Source: an uncultured Lachnospiraceae bacterium
GTDB taxonomy: Bacteria > Bacillota > Clostridia > Lachnospirales > Lachnospiraceae
NCBI GenBank assembly: GCA_902772565.1
Contig: CACYBJ010000124.1
Location: forward strand, 1-12,758
DNA: 12,758 nucleotides
Direction of reading: 5' to 3'
The position numbers and the translations under genes were made by a program. Shown here one piece after another: positions 1 through 6,446 of this stretch. Each line of letters starts with the position of its first letter. Position 1 is the first letter of the stretch. The notes below the pieces were generated by a model that worked only from the letters and a program-made list of their open reading frames with translations, was not told the origin of the DNA and ran no database searches.

Positions 1-2
1 GC

Positions 3-50
3 AGCGAAGGCTCGAAGGAAGCAACATTAGGTAATCAGCAGAAAGCATAA
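3..50 (+). CDS. possible C-terminal tail of an upstream gene (partial)
   Basis: The frame starting at base 3 is open to a TAA at 48-50 and encodes SEGSKEATLGNQQKA, a short hydrophilic tail. It ends 22 bases before the Rel start codon, which would suit the last residues of an upstream operon gene (apt or recJ often precede rel in Clostridia). The other two forward frames also stop nearby (TAG at 28-30, TAA at 32-34), so the reading frame cannot be proved from this fragment and no product can be named. Confidence 0.3.
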   Translation, partial: SEGSKEATLGNQQKA

Positions 51-72
51 GCTTTCCGGAAAGGAGGTACAC

Positions 73-2361
73 ATGGACAAGGATCTTGTTTCAAAAGCAT
101 TTGTCGCAAGCCCGCACGGCGTAATCGGCATGATGCCTGAATTCATGACGCCCGAAGAGATGAAAGAACATCTCTACCAGGTTATAAGGAAATATCATCC
201 CTCCGCAGATGTATCCCGAGTAGAGGAGGCATATGCCTATGCATCAAGGCTTCACGGAGACCAGAAGAGAAAGTCCGGCGAGCCTTACATAAATCATCCT
301 CTCAACGTAGCCATTATCCTGGCGGAACTTGAGATGGACAAGGAAACCATTATCGCAGCACTTCTTCATGATGTGCTTGAGGACACCGAAGCCACCGACG
401 AAGAAGTAAGCGGCATGTTCGGCGAGGAAGTATTCCTTCTCGTTGACGGTGTTACAAAACTTTCAAAACTGAATTACAGCAAAGACAAGGTGGAACTCCA
501 GGCGGATAACCTCCGTAAGATGTTCCTGGCCATGGCCAAGGACATCCGAGTAATCCTTATAAAACTTGCGGACCGTCTTCATAACATGAGGACCTTAAAG
601 TACCAGAAGCCCGAAAAGCAGGTATCCATCGCAAGGGAAACTCTGGAAATCTACTGTCCTCTTGCAGAGCGTCTCGGTATCATAATGATCAAGACCGAAA
701 TGGATGACCTGGCTCTTAAGTACATCCATCCGGACATTTATCATGACATTGCCGAGCAGATAAATGCCACCCGATTCGAGCGTGAAGCTTTCACCGCCAG
801 AATCGTAATGGAAAACAGGAAGAAGCTTTCTACGGAAGGTATTAACGGCGAAGTTAACGGCCGTGCGAAGCATTTCTTCTCCATCTACAGAAAGATGGTT
901 AACCAGAACAAGACTCTGGACCAGATCTACGATCTGTTCGCAGTACGTATCATAGTTGAAACCGTGCCCGAGTGCTATGCCACTCTCGGTATCATCCACG
1001 AAATGTATAAGCCGATTCCGGGCCGTTTCAAAGACTATATCGCGATGCCGAAGCAGAACATGTATCAGTCGCTGCATACCACCCTTATCGGTCCCGAAGG
1101 AAATCCTTTCGAGATCCAGATACGAACCAGGGACATGCACAGAACGGCTGAATACGGTATCGCAGCCCATTGGAAGTACAAGGAAGCCCAGGACGGAAAG
1201 GATTCCGATACAGGTGAAGTTCAGAAGCTGGCATGGCTCAGGGAAATCCTGGAGTGGCAGCGTGACTTCTCCGACAACAGGGAATTCCTAAGCGCCGTAA
1301 AGAGCGACCTTGACCTTTTCTCCGATGACATTTACGCTTTCACCCCTACCGGTGATGTTAAGCGTCTGCCGAGAGGCTCCAATATCGTTGATTTTGCATA
1401 TGCCATCCATTCCGCAGTCGGAAATCACATGGTTGGCGGTAAGGTAAACGGCAAGCTGGTACCTATTGAGTACACCATAAAGAACGGCGACCGTATCGAA
1501 ATCCTTACTTCCCAGAATGCGAAACCAAGCCGCGACTGGCTCAAGATAGTAAAGAGCACCAAGGCCAAGAACAAGATAAATCAGTGGTTTAAGACGGAAC
1601 TTAAGGACGATAACGTGGTTCGCGGACGTGAACTTCTTTCAGCCTACGCCAAGAACAAGGGCATCAGCCTTAACGAACTTCTTAAGCCTGCCTATATGGA
1701 AGAATGCCAGGCCAGATACGGCTTTAAGGACTGGGATTCGGTGCTTGCGGGCATCGGCCACGGCTCCTTAAAGGAAGGTCAGATCCTCGGAAGACTTGCG
1801 GAGTGCAAGAACAAGGAAGAGAAGCGTCAGATGATGACCCCCGAGGCCATACTGGCAACCTATTCCGAGAAGGATCCGGCCAGAAAAGAATCCAAGAATG
1901 TGGGTGCCATCATTGTAAACGGAGTGGGCGATGTTGCCGTTCATTTCTCCAAATGCTGCGCACCGGTGCCGGGAGACGAAATCGTAGGTTTCGTTACCAG
2001 AGGACGAGGCATTACTATTCACAGAACCGATTGTATCAACATTATCAATCTGCCCGAAATGGACAGAGGCCGACTGGTTGAGGCCGAGTGGAACACAGAC
2101 ACCGCCGAAACCGAGAACATGATCTACAATACGGAAATCAGAATATATGCCACCAACACCACCAAGGTCATTCTTGAGGTAACCAAGATTCTTTCGGAAA
2201 GTGCCGAAAACATCAATAACATTACAACAAGGAATGCGAAGAACGGTACATCCACCCTCATTGTTTCCTTCCAGATCAAAGGTCTTAAACAGCTGGAATC
2301 CACAATGAGCAAGATGAAGATGATTCCGGGCGTAATCGACCTTGAAAGGACCATGGGTTAA
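73..2361 (+). CDS. rel: bifunctional (p)ppGpp synthetase/hydrolase, Rel/SpoT homologue
   Basis: Long RSH enzyme (762 aa, usual size) that makes (p)ppGpp from ATP and GTP/GDP when uncharged tRNA accumulates on ribosomes, and hydrolyses it otherwise. The N-terminal HD hydrolase domain (about residues 50-200) keeps H75, the H99-D100 pair with E103-D104, and the LADRLHNMRT segment (165-174), so hydrolase activity is expected. The synthetase domain (about 245-370) has RFKD at 318-321, the motif of bifunctional Rel enzymes rather than the acidic EXDD form of RelA, followed by YQSLHTT and EIQIRT. A TGS domain begins near 418 (DDIYAFTPTGDVKRLP). A zinc-finger/CC region has C628, C629, H650 and C654. 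An ACT domain ends the protein (about 685-760). The ATG at 73 is chosen because AAGGAGG lies at 61-67. The stop overlaps the next start (TAATG), implying translational coupling. Confidence 0.97.
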   Translation: MDKDLVSKAFVASPHGVIGMMPEFMTPEEMKEHLYQVIRKYHPSADVSRVEEAYAYASRLHGDQKRKSGEPYINHPLNVAIILAELEMDKETIIAALLHDVLEDTEATDEEVSGMFGEEVFLLVDGVTKLSKLNYSKDKVELQADNLRKMFLAMAKDIRVILIKLADRLHNMRTLKYQKPEKQVSIARETLEIYCPLAERLGIIMIKTEMDDLALKYIHPDIYHDIAEQINATRFEREAFTARIVMENRKKLSTEGINGEVNGRAKHFFSIYRKMVNQNKTLDQIYDLFAVRIIVETVPECYATLGIIHEMYKPIPGRFKDYIAMPKQNMYQSLHTTLIGPEGNPFEIQIRTRDMHRTAEYGIAAHWKYKEAQDGKDSDTGEVQKLAWLREILEWQRDFSDNREFLSAVKSDLDLFSDDIYAFTPTGDVKRLPRGSNIVDFAYAIHSAVGNHMVGGKVNGKLVPIEYTIKNGDRIEILTSQNAKPSRDWLKIVKSTKAKNKINQWFKTELKDDNVVRGRELLSAYAKNKGISLNELLKPAYMEECQARYGFKDWDSVLAGIGHGSLKEGQILGRLAECKNKEEKRQMMTPEAILATYSEKDPARKESKNVGAIIVNGVGDVAVHFSKCCAPVPGDEIVGFVTRGRGITIHRTDCINIINLPEMDRGRLVEAEWNTDTAETENMIYNTEIRIYATNTTKVILEVTKILSESAENINNITTRNAKNGTSTLIVSFQIKGLKQLESTMSKMKMIPGVIDLERTMG

Positions 2362-3053
2362 TGGAATACTTTTTAAAAATAATCCCCGTGGGGGAGCTTC
2401 AGGAGAACTGCTCCATAGTCGGCAATCCAAAAACTATGGAAGCGGTAATAATTGATCCCGGCGCACAGCCTGCCAAGATTAAGAAGGCGGTAAATGACAG
2501 CGGATACAAGCCTGTGGCAATACTCATTACCCACGGTCATTTCGATCACATAGGAGCTGCGGCAGATCTTGCCGAGTCCTACGGAATCACTGTATACGCA
2601 GGGGAGGATGAAAAGGAACTGCTTGCGGATCCGGATCTTAACTCCAGCGCCAAGTACGGAGAGCCCATCACTCTTACGGATGTTACGTGGCTTGCCGACG
2701 AGCAGGTTTTAATGCTGGGCGGCATGATGATAACCGTCCTTAAGACTCCGGGCCACACCATCGGTTCGGTATCCTACGTGTTCCCCGTCTGGCAGATAAT
2801 GTTTTCCGGAGACCTGCTGTTTCTTGAGGCAGTGGGGCGCACGGATCTTCCCACAGGTGACTGGGACACGCTGATTTCATCGGTGATCGATAAAATCTAT
2901 GACAATCTGCCGTTGGAAACCATAGTAATACCGGGGCACGGACCGGGAACCAATCTGGAGTACGAAAAGAGGAACAATCCTTACATCGCTCCGGAACTGG
3001 CTCACAAAATCCGTGAAATGAAAAGAAACGGAACCTATGTGAAGCCGGAATAG
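2361..3053 (+). CDS. MBL-fold metal-dependent hydrolase (glyoxalase II-like)
   Basis: A 230-residue cytoplasmic metallo-beta-lactamase-fold protein. The metal-binding signature THGHFDH spans residues 57-63 (H58, H60, D62, H63). Further ligands are H132 in TPGHTIGS, D151 in FSGD and H193 in IPGHGPGT. Together these give a complete two-metal site of the hydroxyacylglutathione-hydrolase-like subfamily, typical of short single-domain Firmicute members. The C-terminal part is too short for the full substrate domain of true glyoxalase II, and the organism probably lacks glutathione, so the substrate is unknown; a thioester or another small-molecule ester is plausible. The start codon overlaps the rel stop by one base and no separate strong Shine-Dalgarno site precedes it, so translation is probably coupled to rel. 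Function assignment beyond the fold is inference. Confidence 0.93.
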   Translation: MEYFLKIIPVGELQENCSIVGNPKTMEAVIIDPGAQPAKIKKAVNDSGYKPVAILITHGHFDHIGAAADLAESYGITVYAGEDEKELLADPDLNSSAKYGEPITLTDVTWLADEQVLMLGGMMITVLKTPGHTIGSVSYVFPVWQIMFSGDLLFLEAVGRTDLPTGDWDTLISSVIDKIYDNLPLETIVIPGHGPGTNLEYEKRNNPYIAPELAHKIREMKRNGTYVKPE

Positions 3054-3084
3054 CAGGGAATGCAGACCGGTTTTACGAATAGAA

Positions 3085-3107
3085 GTTTGAAAGTAAAACT
3101 TTCAAAC
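3085..3107 (+). repeat. perfect hairpin 1 in the MBL to FakA-like spacer
   Basis: GTTTGAAAG at 3085-3093 is the exact reverse complement of CTTTCAAAC at 3099-3107, with loop TAAAA; the loop's outer T and A can add a tenth pair. The stem is AT-rich and is not followed by a T run, so it is not a standard terminator. It is the first of three consecutive stem-loops. Confidence 0.75.
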
Positions 3108-3111
3108 CCTT

Positions 3112-3136
3112 TGATGACGCAGCAGGCGCGTCATCA
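3112..3136 (+). repeat. perfect hairpin 2 in the MBL to FakA-like spacer
   Basis: TGATGACGC at 3112-3120 pairs exactly with GCGTCATCA at 3128-3136 across a 7-base loop. It starts four bases after hairpin 1 and has no T run after it. It could stabilise mRNA ends, mark a processing site or reduce read-through; the sequence does not decide. Confidence 0.75.
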
Positions 3137-3141
3137 GACGG

Positions 3142-3164
3142 GTACCACGCCTGCGGCATGGTAC
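3142..3164 (+). repeat. near-perfect hairpin 3, just upstream of the FakA-like gene
   Basis: GTACCA at 3142-3147 pairs with TGGTAC at 3159-3164. After one C/A mismatch, GCC at 3149-3151 pairs with GGC at 3155-3157 around a TGC loop. It ends 14 bases before the AAAGGA ribosome site of the next gene, so it could influence that gene's translation or protect its mRNA 5' end after cleavage. Confidence 0.65.
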
Positions 3165-3190
3165 GAATCATGAAAGAGAAAGGAATAATC

Positions 3191-3457
3191 ATGGTAGAAC
3201 AGACAATCGAATTCAGATACGATACACAGCTCCTTATTGACGGAGACGACCTCGACGAAGATGAGGTTCATGATTACATACTCGAGCATTTTAAGGGTGA
3301 CTGCCTTCTTGCGGTAGGCGGAGACGGAGATCCTATCAAGATCCACTTCCATACCAACGAGCCATGGCTTGTTCTCGAATATTGCAGAACTCTCGGCGAA
3401 ATCTATGATATCGTTGTTGAGGACATGGACAGACAGTCAAGAGGCCTTCACGGCTGA
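3191..3457 (+). CDS. small stand-alone FakA/DAK-phosphatase-like domain protein
   Basis: An 88-residue acidic cytoplasmic protein without signal peptide or membrane segment. It resembles the internal region of FakA/YloV-type proteins (fatty-acid kinase subunit; often annotated as dihydroxyacetone-kinase-like). Residues 8-13 (FRYDTQ) match the FakA YCTE segment, residues 42-47 (VGGDGD) match its VVGDDD turn, residues 50-56 (KIHFHTN) match KVHVHTN, and residues 62-82 match the GE...I.IE.M..Q stretch. The kinase (DhaL-like) and DegV-like parts of FakA are missing, so a catalytic role alone is unlikely. H52 and H54 are kept, but the cysteine of YCTE is D11 here. The ATG at 3191 is chosen over in-frame ATGs at 3158 and 3170 because AAAGGA (3179-3184) is correctly spaced and homology begins there. 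Function unknown; family resemblance is my recognition, not a search. Confidence 0.85.
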   Translation: MVEQTIEFRYDTQLLIDGDDLDEDEVHDYILEHFKGDCLLAVGGDGDPIKIHFHTNEPWLVLEYCRTLGEIYDIVVEDMDRQSRGLHG

Positions 3458-3517
3458 TGCATCTGCCCACGGACCCGCGACTTGTCGCAAACTATAAAGT
3501 GCCACAGGTATTAAGAC

Positions 3518-5059
3518 TTGATAAGCGTTGTAAACATTAAAATCAAAGGCGTTGACATATCTCCCGCAATACGTCCGCTGGTTCAGTCCTTCTTCGGAAA
3601 CATTACTTACAACTACGAGTATATTGAGGACGAAGAGGAAGAATCTGCCGGAGAAAGTGCCGAATCCGCCAAGGTATCCGGCAGCGGGGCAGGACGCAGT
3701 AAAAAGGCTCCCGCAGAACCTGTTTCTGAGGGAGATTCTCTTGATGTTTACTGCGAATTCGAAAGAGATACGGCATCCTGCAAAATCTTCCTTAACGGCG
3801 AACTTAAAGAGGACGGCCGGGAAGAGGACATGCCCATAGCTATTTCCGAGTATCGCTACAAGGCCGGCAGGCTGGTCTACGACCTGCTTAAAAACGTAAC
3901 AGGCAAGGAACTCCCCTGGGGAATTCTGGTGGGCATCAGACCTACGAAGCATGTTTACGAAGCTCTGGAGCAGGGACGGGACCTGGATTCCATAAGGGAT
4001 GAGATGTCCGGCAAGTTCTATGTCAGCGATTCAAGGATTGAAACGGCTATCAGAATCGCCAACTGCGAGCGCAAGATCCTTGGCAGCTTCGATTACAAAA
4101 AGGGCTACAGCATATACATCGGCATTCCTTTTTGTCCGAGCACCTGTCTTTACTGTTCCTTCGCATCCTATCCGGTGGAGCAGTTCGGACATCTGATGGA
4201 CGACTATCTTACCAGTCTTGAGCGTGAGCTGGCATATGCCTCCATGTGTATGCCTCTTAAGAATCTCAATACCATTTATGTGGGCGGAGGTACACCGACA
4301 GCCCTTTCCGAGGAAGGTCTTGAAAGACTTTTACGCATGATACACAGGTATCTGCCGGTGGAAAAATGTCTGGAATTCTCCGTGGAAGCCGGAAGACCGG
4401 ACAGCGTAAACGAAGCCAAGCTTAAGCTTCTTAAGGACTACGGAGTTACCCGGATTTCCATTAATCCCCAGACCTTTGTTCAGAGAACTCTGGATCTGAT
4501 CGGCAGGAAGCATGATGTGGATTCGGTACTGAGAGCCTATGAGGCCGCAAGAAACGCAGGTCATGACAATATAAACATGGATCTTATCGTCGGCCTTACC
4601 GGCGAGACCCCGAAGGATGTGGAGGAGACCTTAAAATACGTTGAGAAGCTTTCTCCCGAATCCCTTACGGTACATACTTTGGCCATCAAGCGTGCGGCAA
4701 GACTCAAAATAGAAAACGAAACCTACAGGGGCATGGCTGCCACGGGCATTCCGGAAATGATAGAAATGACCATGGAATATGCCAGAGAGCACCGCTACCA
4801 CCCCTACTATTTATACAGACAGAAAAACATGGCTGAAAACCTTGAGAATACCGGCTACGCAAAGCCGGGCAAGGAAGGCCTTTACAATATCCTGATCATG
4901 GAAGAAAAGCAGCCCATAATCGCTCTGGGTGCCGGAGCCACCACCAAGATGGTATACAACAACGGCGACATACTCAGGGTCGAGAACGTCAAGTCCCTGC
5001 CGGATTACATCGGCCGCGTTGACGAAATGATAGAAAGAAAGCGAACCATAACAGGATAA
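3518..5059 (+). CDS. hemZ: HemZ-type radical SAM protein (coproporphyrinogen dehydrogenase family)
   Basis: A 513-residue radical SAM enzyme of the HemN/HemW/HemZ group. The [4Fe-4S]/SAM motif is C206-x3-C210-x2-C213 in IPFCPSTCLYCSF, followed by the GGGTP SAM-binding loop (256-260) and the VEAGRPDS strand. The IRPTK segment (140-144) in an N-terminal domain of about 190 residues before the cysteines is characteristic of HemZ rather than HemN. HemZ was named for oxidative decarboxylation of coproporphyrinogen III, but the substrate in anaerobic Clostridia is uncertain. Residues 36-72 are a low-complexity acidic/Ser/Gly/Ala stretch, probably a flexible insertion. A TAA at 3512-3514 closes the frame upstream, so the TTG at 3518 is the only plausible start that keeps the N-terminal IKIKG strand; the ribosome site is weak (AGG at 3506-3508). 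Ends 14 bases before hisS. Confidence 0.92.
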   Translation: MISVVNIKIKGVDISPAIRPLVQSFFGNITYNYEYIEDEEEESAGESAESAKVSGSGAGRSKKAPAEPVSEGDSLDVYCEFERDTASCKIFLNGELKEDGREEDMPIAISEYRYKAGRLVYDLLKNVTGKELPWGILVGIRPTKHVYEALEQGRDLDSIRDEMSGKFYVSDSRIETAIRIANCERKILGSFDYKKGYSIYIGIPFCPSTCLYCSFASYPVEQFGHLMDDYLTSLERELAYASMCMPLKNLNTIYVGGGTPTALSEEGLERLLRMIHRYLPVEKCLEFSVEAGRPDSVNEAKLKLLKDYGVTRISINPQTFVQRTLDLIGRKHDVDSVLRAYEAARNAGHDNINMDLIVGLTGETPKDVEETLKYVEKLSPESLTVHTLAIKRAARLKIENETYRGMAATGIPEMIEMTMEYAREHRYHPYYLYRQKNMAENLENTGYAKPGKEGLYNILIMEEKQPIIALGAGATTKMVYNNGDILRVENVKSLPDYIGRVDEMIERKRTITG

Positions 5060-5073
5060 GAACGGAGACAGTA

Positions 5074-6384
5074 ATGGATAAAGTACAACCAAGGATTCTC
5101 CCCGGATTCATGGAACTCCTTCCGGAGGATCAGATCGCATTCAACAAAATGCGTGACACAATCAGAGAAGTCTATGAAAGCTTCGGCTTTCTTCCTCAGG
5201 ACACACCGGTAATCGAACTTTCCGACGTGCTTCTTGCCAAGGCAGGCGGCGAAACCGAAAAGCAGATCTACCGTTTCATGAAGGGTGACAACGATCTTTC
5301 CCTTCGCTTCGACCTTACGGTACCTCTTGCAAGATATGTGGCACAGCACTTCGGTGAGCTCACATTTCCTTTCAAGCGTTACCAGATCAACAAGGTTTAC
5401 CGCGGCGAGCGCCCACAGAAGGGACGTTTCAGAGAATTCTATCAGGCCGATATCGACTGCATCGGCGTAGATGAGCTGGACCTTATTTACGACGCAGAGA
5501 TGCCGGCGGTAATCTACAACGTATTTAAGAAACTGGATTTCGGCGCCTTCACCATCAGAATCAACAACCGTAAGGTGCTTAACGGATTCTTTTCGGAACT
5601 GGGCTATTCGGAAAGCATTGCCGACATTCTCCGCATCATCGACAAGATCGAGAAGATCGGCGCCGACAGCGTAAAGGAAGAACTGGCTGAGCTGGGTGTT
5701 TCGGCATCTGCCGCGGAAAAAATCCTTTCATTTATCGGAATCACCGGAAGCAACGACGAAAAGATCGCGGCTCTTAAGGCCTGCGGCGTAGAAAACGAAC
5801 TTTTCCTTGAAGGTGTGGACGAACTTGAAAAAGTAATCGGCTTTATGAGAGATTTCGGTGTAGAGGAAAACTACTTTGCAATCGATCTTTCCATCGCCAG
5901 AGGACTTGATTATTACACCGGAACAGTTTACGAGACCATGCTTAACGATCACCCAAGCATGGGAAGCGTGTGCTCCGGAGGACGTTACGATAACCTGACA
6001 GAGTACTATACCAACAAGAAACTTCCGGGAATCGGAATTTCCATCGGCCTCACAAGACTTTTCTACCAGCTTAAGGAAGAAGGCCTTATTAAGAGCGGCG
6101 AGGCATCTCTCGCAAAGGTGCTCATAGTACCTATGAATCCCGCACACATGTCTTCGGCTCTTAATGCAGCAAGACTTGTAAGGGAAGCAGGCAAATACTG
6201 TGAGGTATACTATCAGGACAAGGGCATGAAGCCCAAGATGAAATATGCCAACAAGCTGGGCATCCCCTATGTTGCCATTATCGGTGACGACGAGGCGGCA
6301 AGCGGCTCCGTAATGCTTAAGAACATGGAGTCCGGCGAGCAGGAACTTGTTAAGGCAGAAGACCTTGCAGGAAAACTTTTATAA
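5074..6384 (+). CDS. hisS: histidyl-tRNA synthetase, archaeal/eukaryotic-like subtype
   Basis: Class II synthetase (436 aa) that charges tRNA-His with histidine. LSLRFDLTVPLARY (75-88) replaces the LRPEGT segment of canonical bacterial HisRS. Motif 2 is KVYRGERPQKGRFREFYQ (107-124). The histidine-binding boxes are GLDYYTGTVYE (277-287) and SGGRYDNL (301-308), and motif 3 is GIGISIGLTRL (319-329). The anticodon-binding alpha/beta domain spans about 345-436. GGAG at 5064-5067 places the ATG at 5074 at normal distance. It lies 14 bases behind hemZ with no leader, so it is co-transcribed from upstream rather than controlled by its own T-box. The catalytic core wording resembles eukaryotic and archaeal HisRS more than E. 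coli HisRS. Identity is very secure; the subtype statement rests on motif comparison from memory. Confidence 0.96.
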   Translation: MDKVQPRILPGFMELLPEDQIAFNKMRDTIREVYESFGFLPQDTPVIELSDVLLAKAGGETEKQIYRFMKGDNDLSLRFDLTVPLARYVAQHFGELTFPFKRYQINKVYRGERPQKGRFREFYQADIDCIGVDELDLIYDAEMPAVIYNVFKKLDFGAFTIRINNRKVLNGFFSELGYSESIADILRIIDKIEKIGADSVKEELAELGVSASAAEKILSFIGITGSNDEKIAALKACGVENELFLEGVDELEKVIGFMRDFGVEENYFAIDLSIARGLDYYTGTVYETMLNDHPSMGSVCSGGRYDNLTEYYTNKKLPGIGISIGLTRLFYQLKEEGLIKSGEASLAKVLIVPMNPAHMSSALNAARLVREAGKYCEVYYQDKGMKPKMKYANKLGIPYVAIIGDDEAASGSVMLKNMESGEQELVKAEDLAGKLL

Positions 6385-6394
6385 ACTTGACATA

Positions 6395-6420
6395 AAAACC
6401 GGCCCCGGGGCGCAGGTTTT
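6395..6420 (+). terminator. GC-rich stem-loop between hisS and aspS, weak terminator or attenuator
   Basis: AAAACC (6395-6400) pairs with GGTTTT (6415-6420), enclosing the palindrome GCCCCGGGGC (6402-6411), which can fold as a GCC/GGC stem with a CCGG loop. The only T run is the stem's own TTTT, followed by ACT, so full termination is doubtful. Partial termination, mRNA processing or 3' end protection of hisS mRNA are alternatives. It ends 27 bases before the aspS start. Confidence 0.45.
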
Positions 6421-6446
6421 ACTAAATAATAAAAAGAGGTAGTAAT

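Noticed and set aside
595..2430. Long open frames on the minus strand opposite rel (595-1170 and 1768-2430)
   Set aside because: They lie entirely against a clearly coding gene, have no ribosome sites and give no recognisable protein; they arise from the codon bias of rel.
3158..3190. Earlier in-frame starts (3158, 3170) for the FakA-like protein
   Set aside because: They fall inside or next to hairpin 3, lack a ribosome site, and add residues that do not resemble the family; AAAGGA supports 3191.
3477..3488. GCGA/TCGC mini-hairpin before hemZ
   Set aside because: Only four pairs around a CTTG loop; too short to claim a function.
5060..5073. T-box or other leader before hisS
   Set aside because: The gap is 14 bases and contains only the ribosome site.
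6385..6446. T-box leader or promoter before aspS (TTGACA at 6387-6392)
   Set aside because: No T-box consensus or specifier stem, the gap is only 62 bases, and no -10 lies 16-18 bases from TTGACA.
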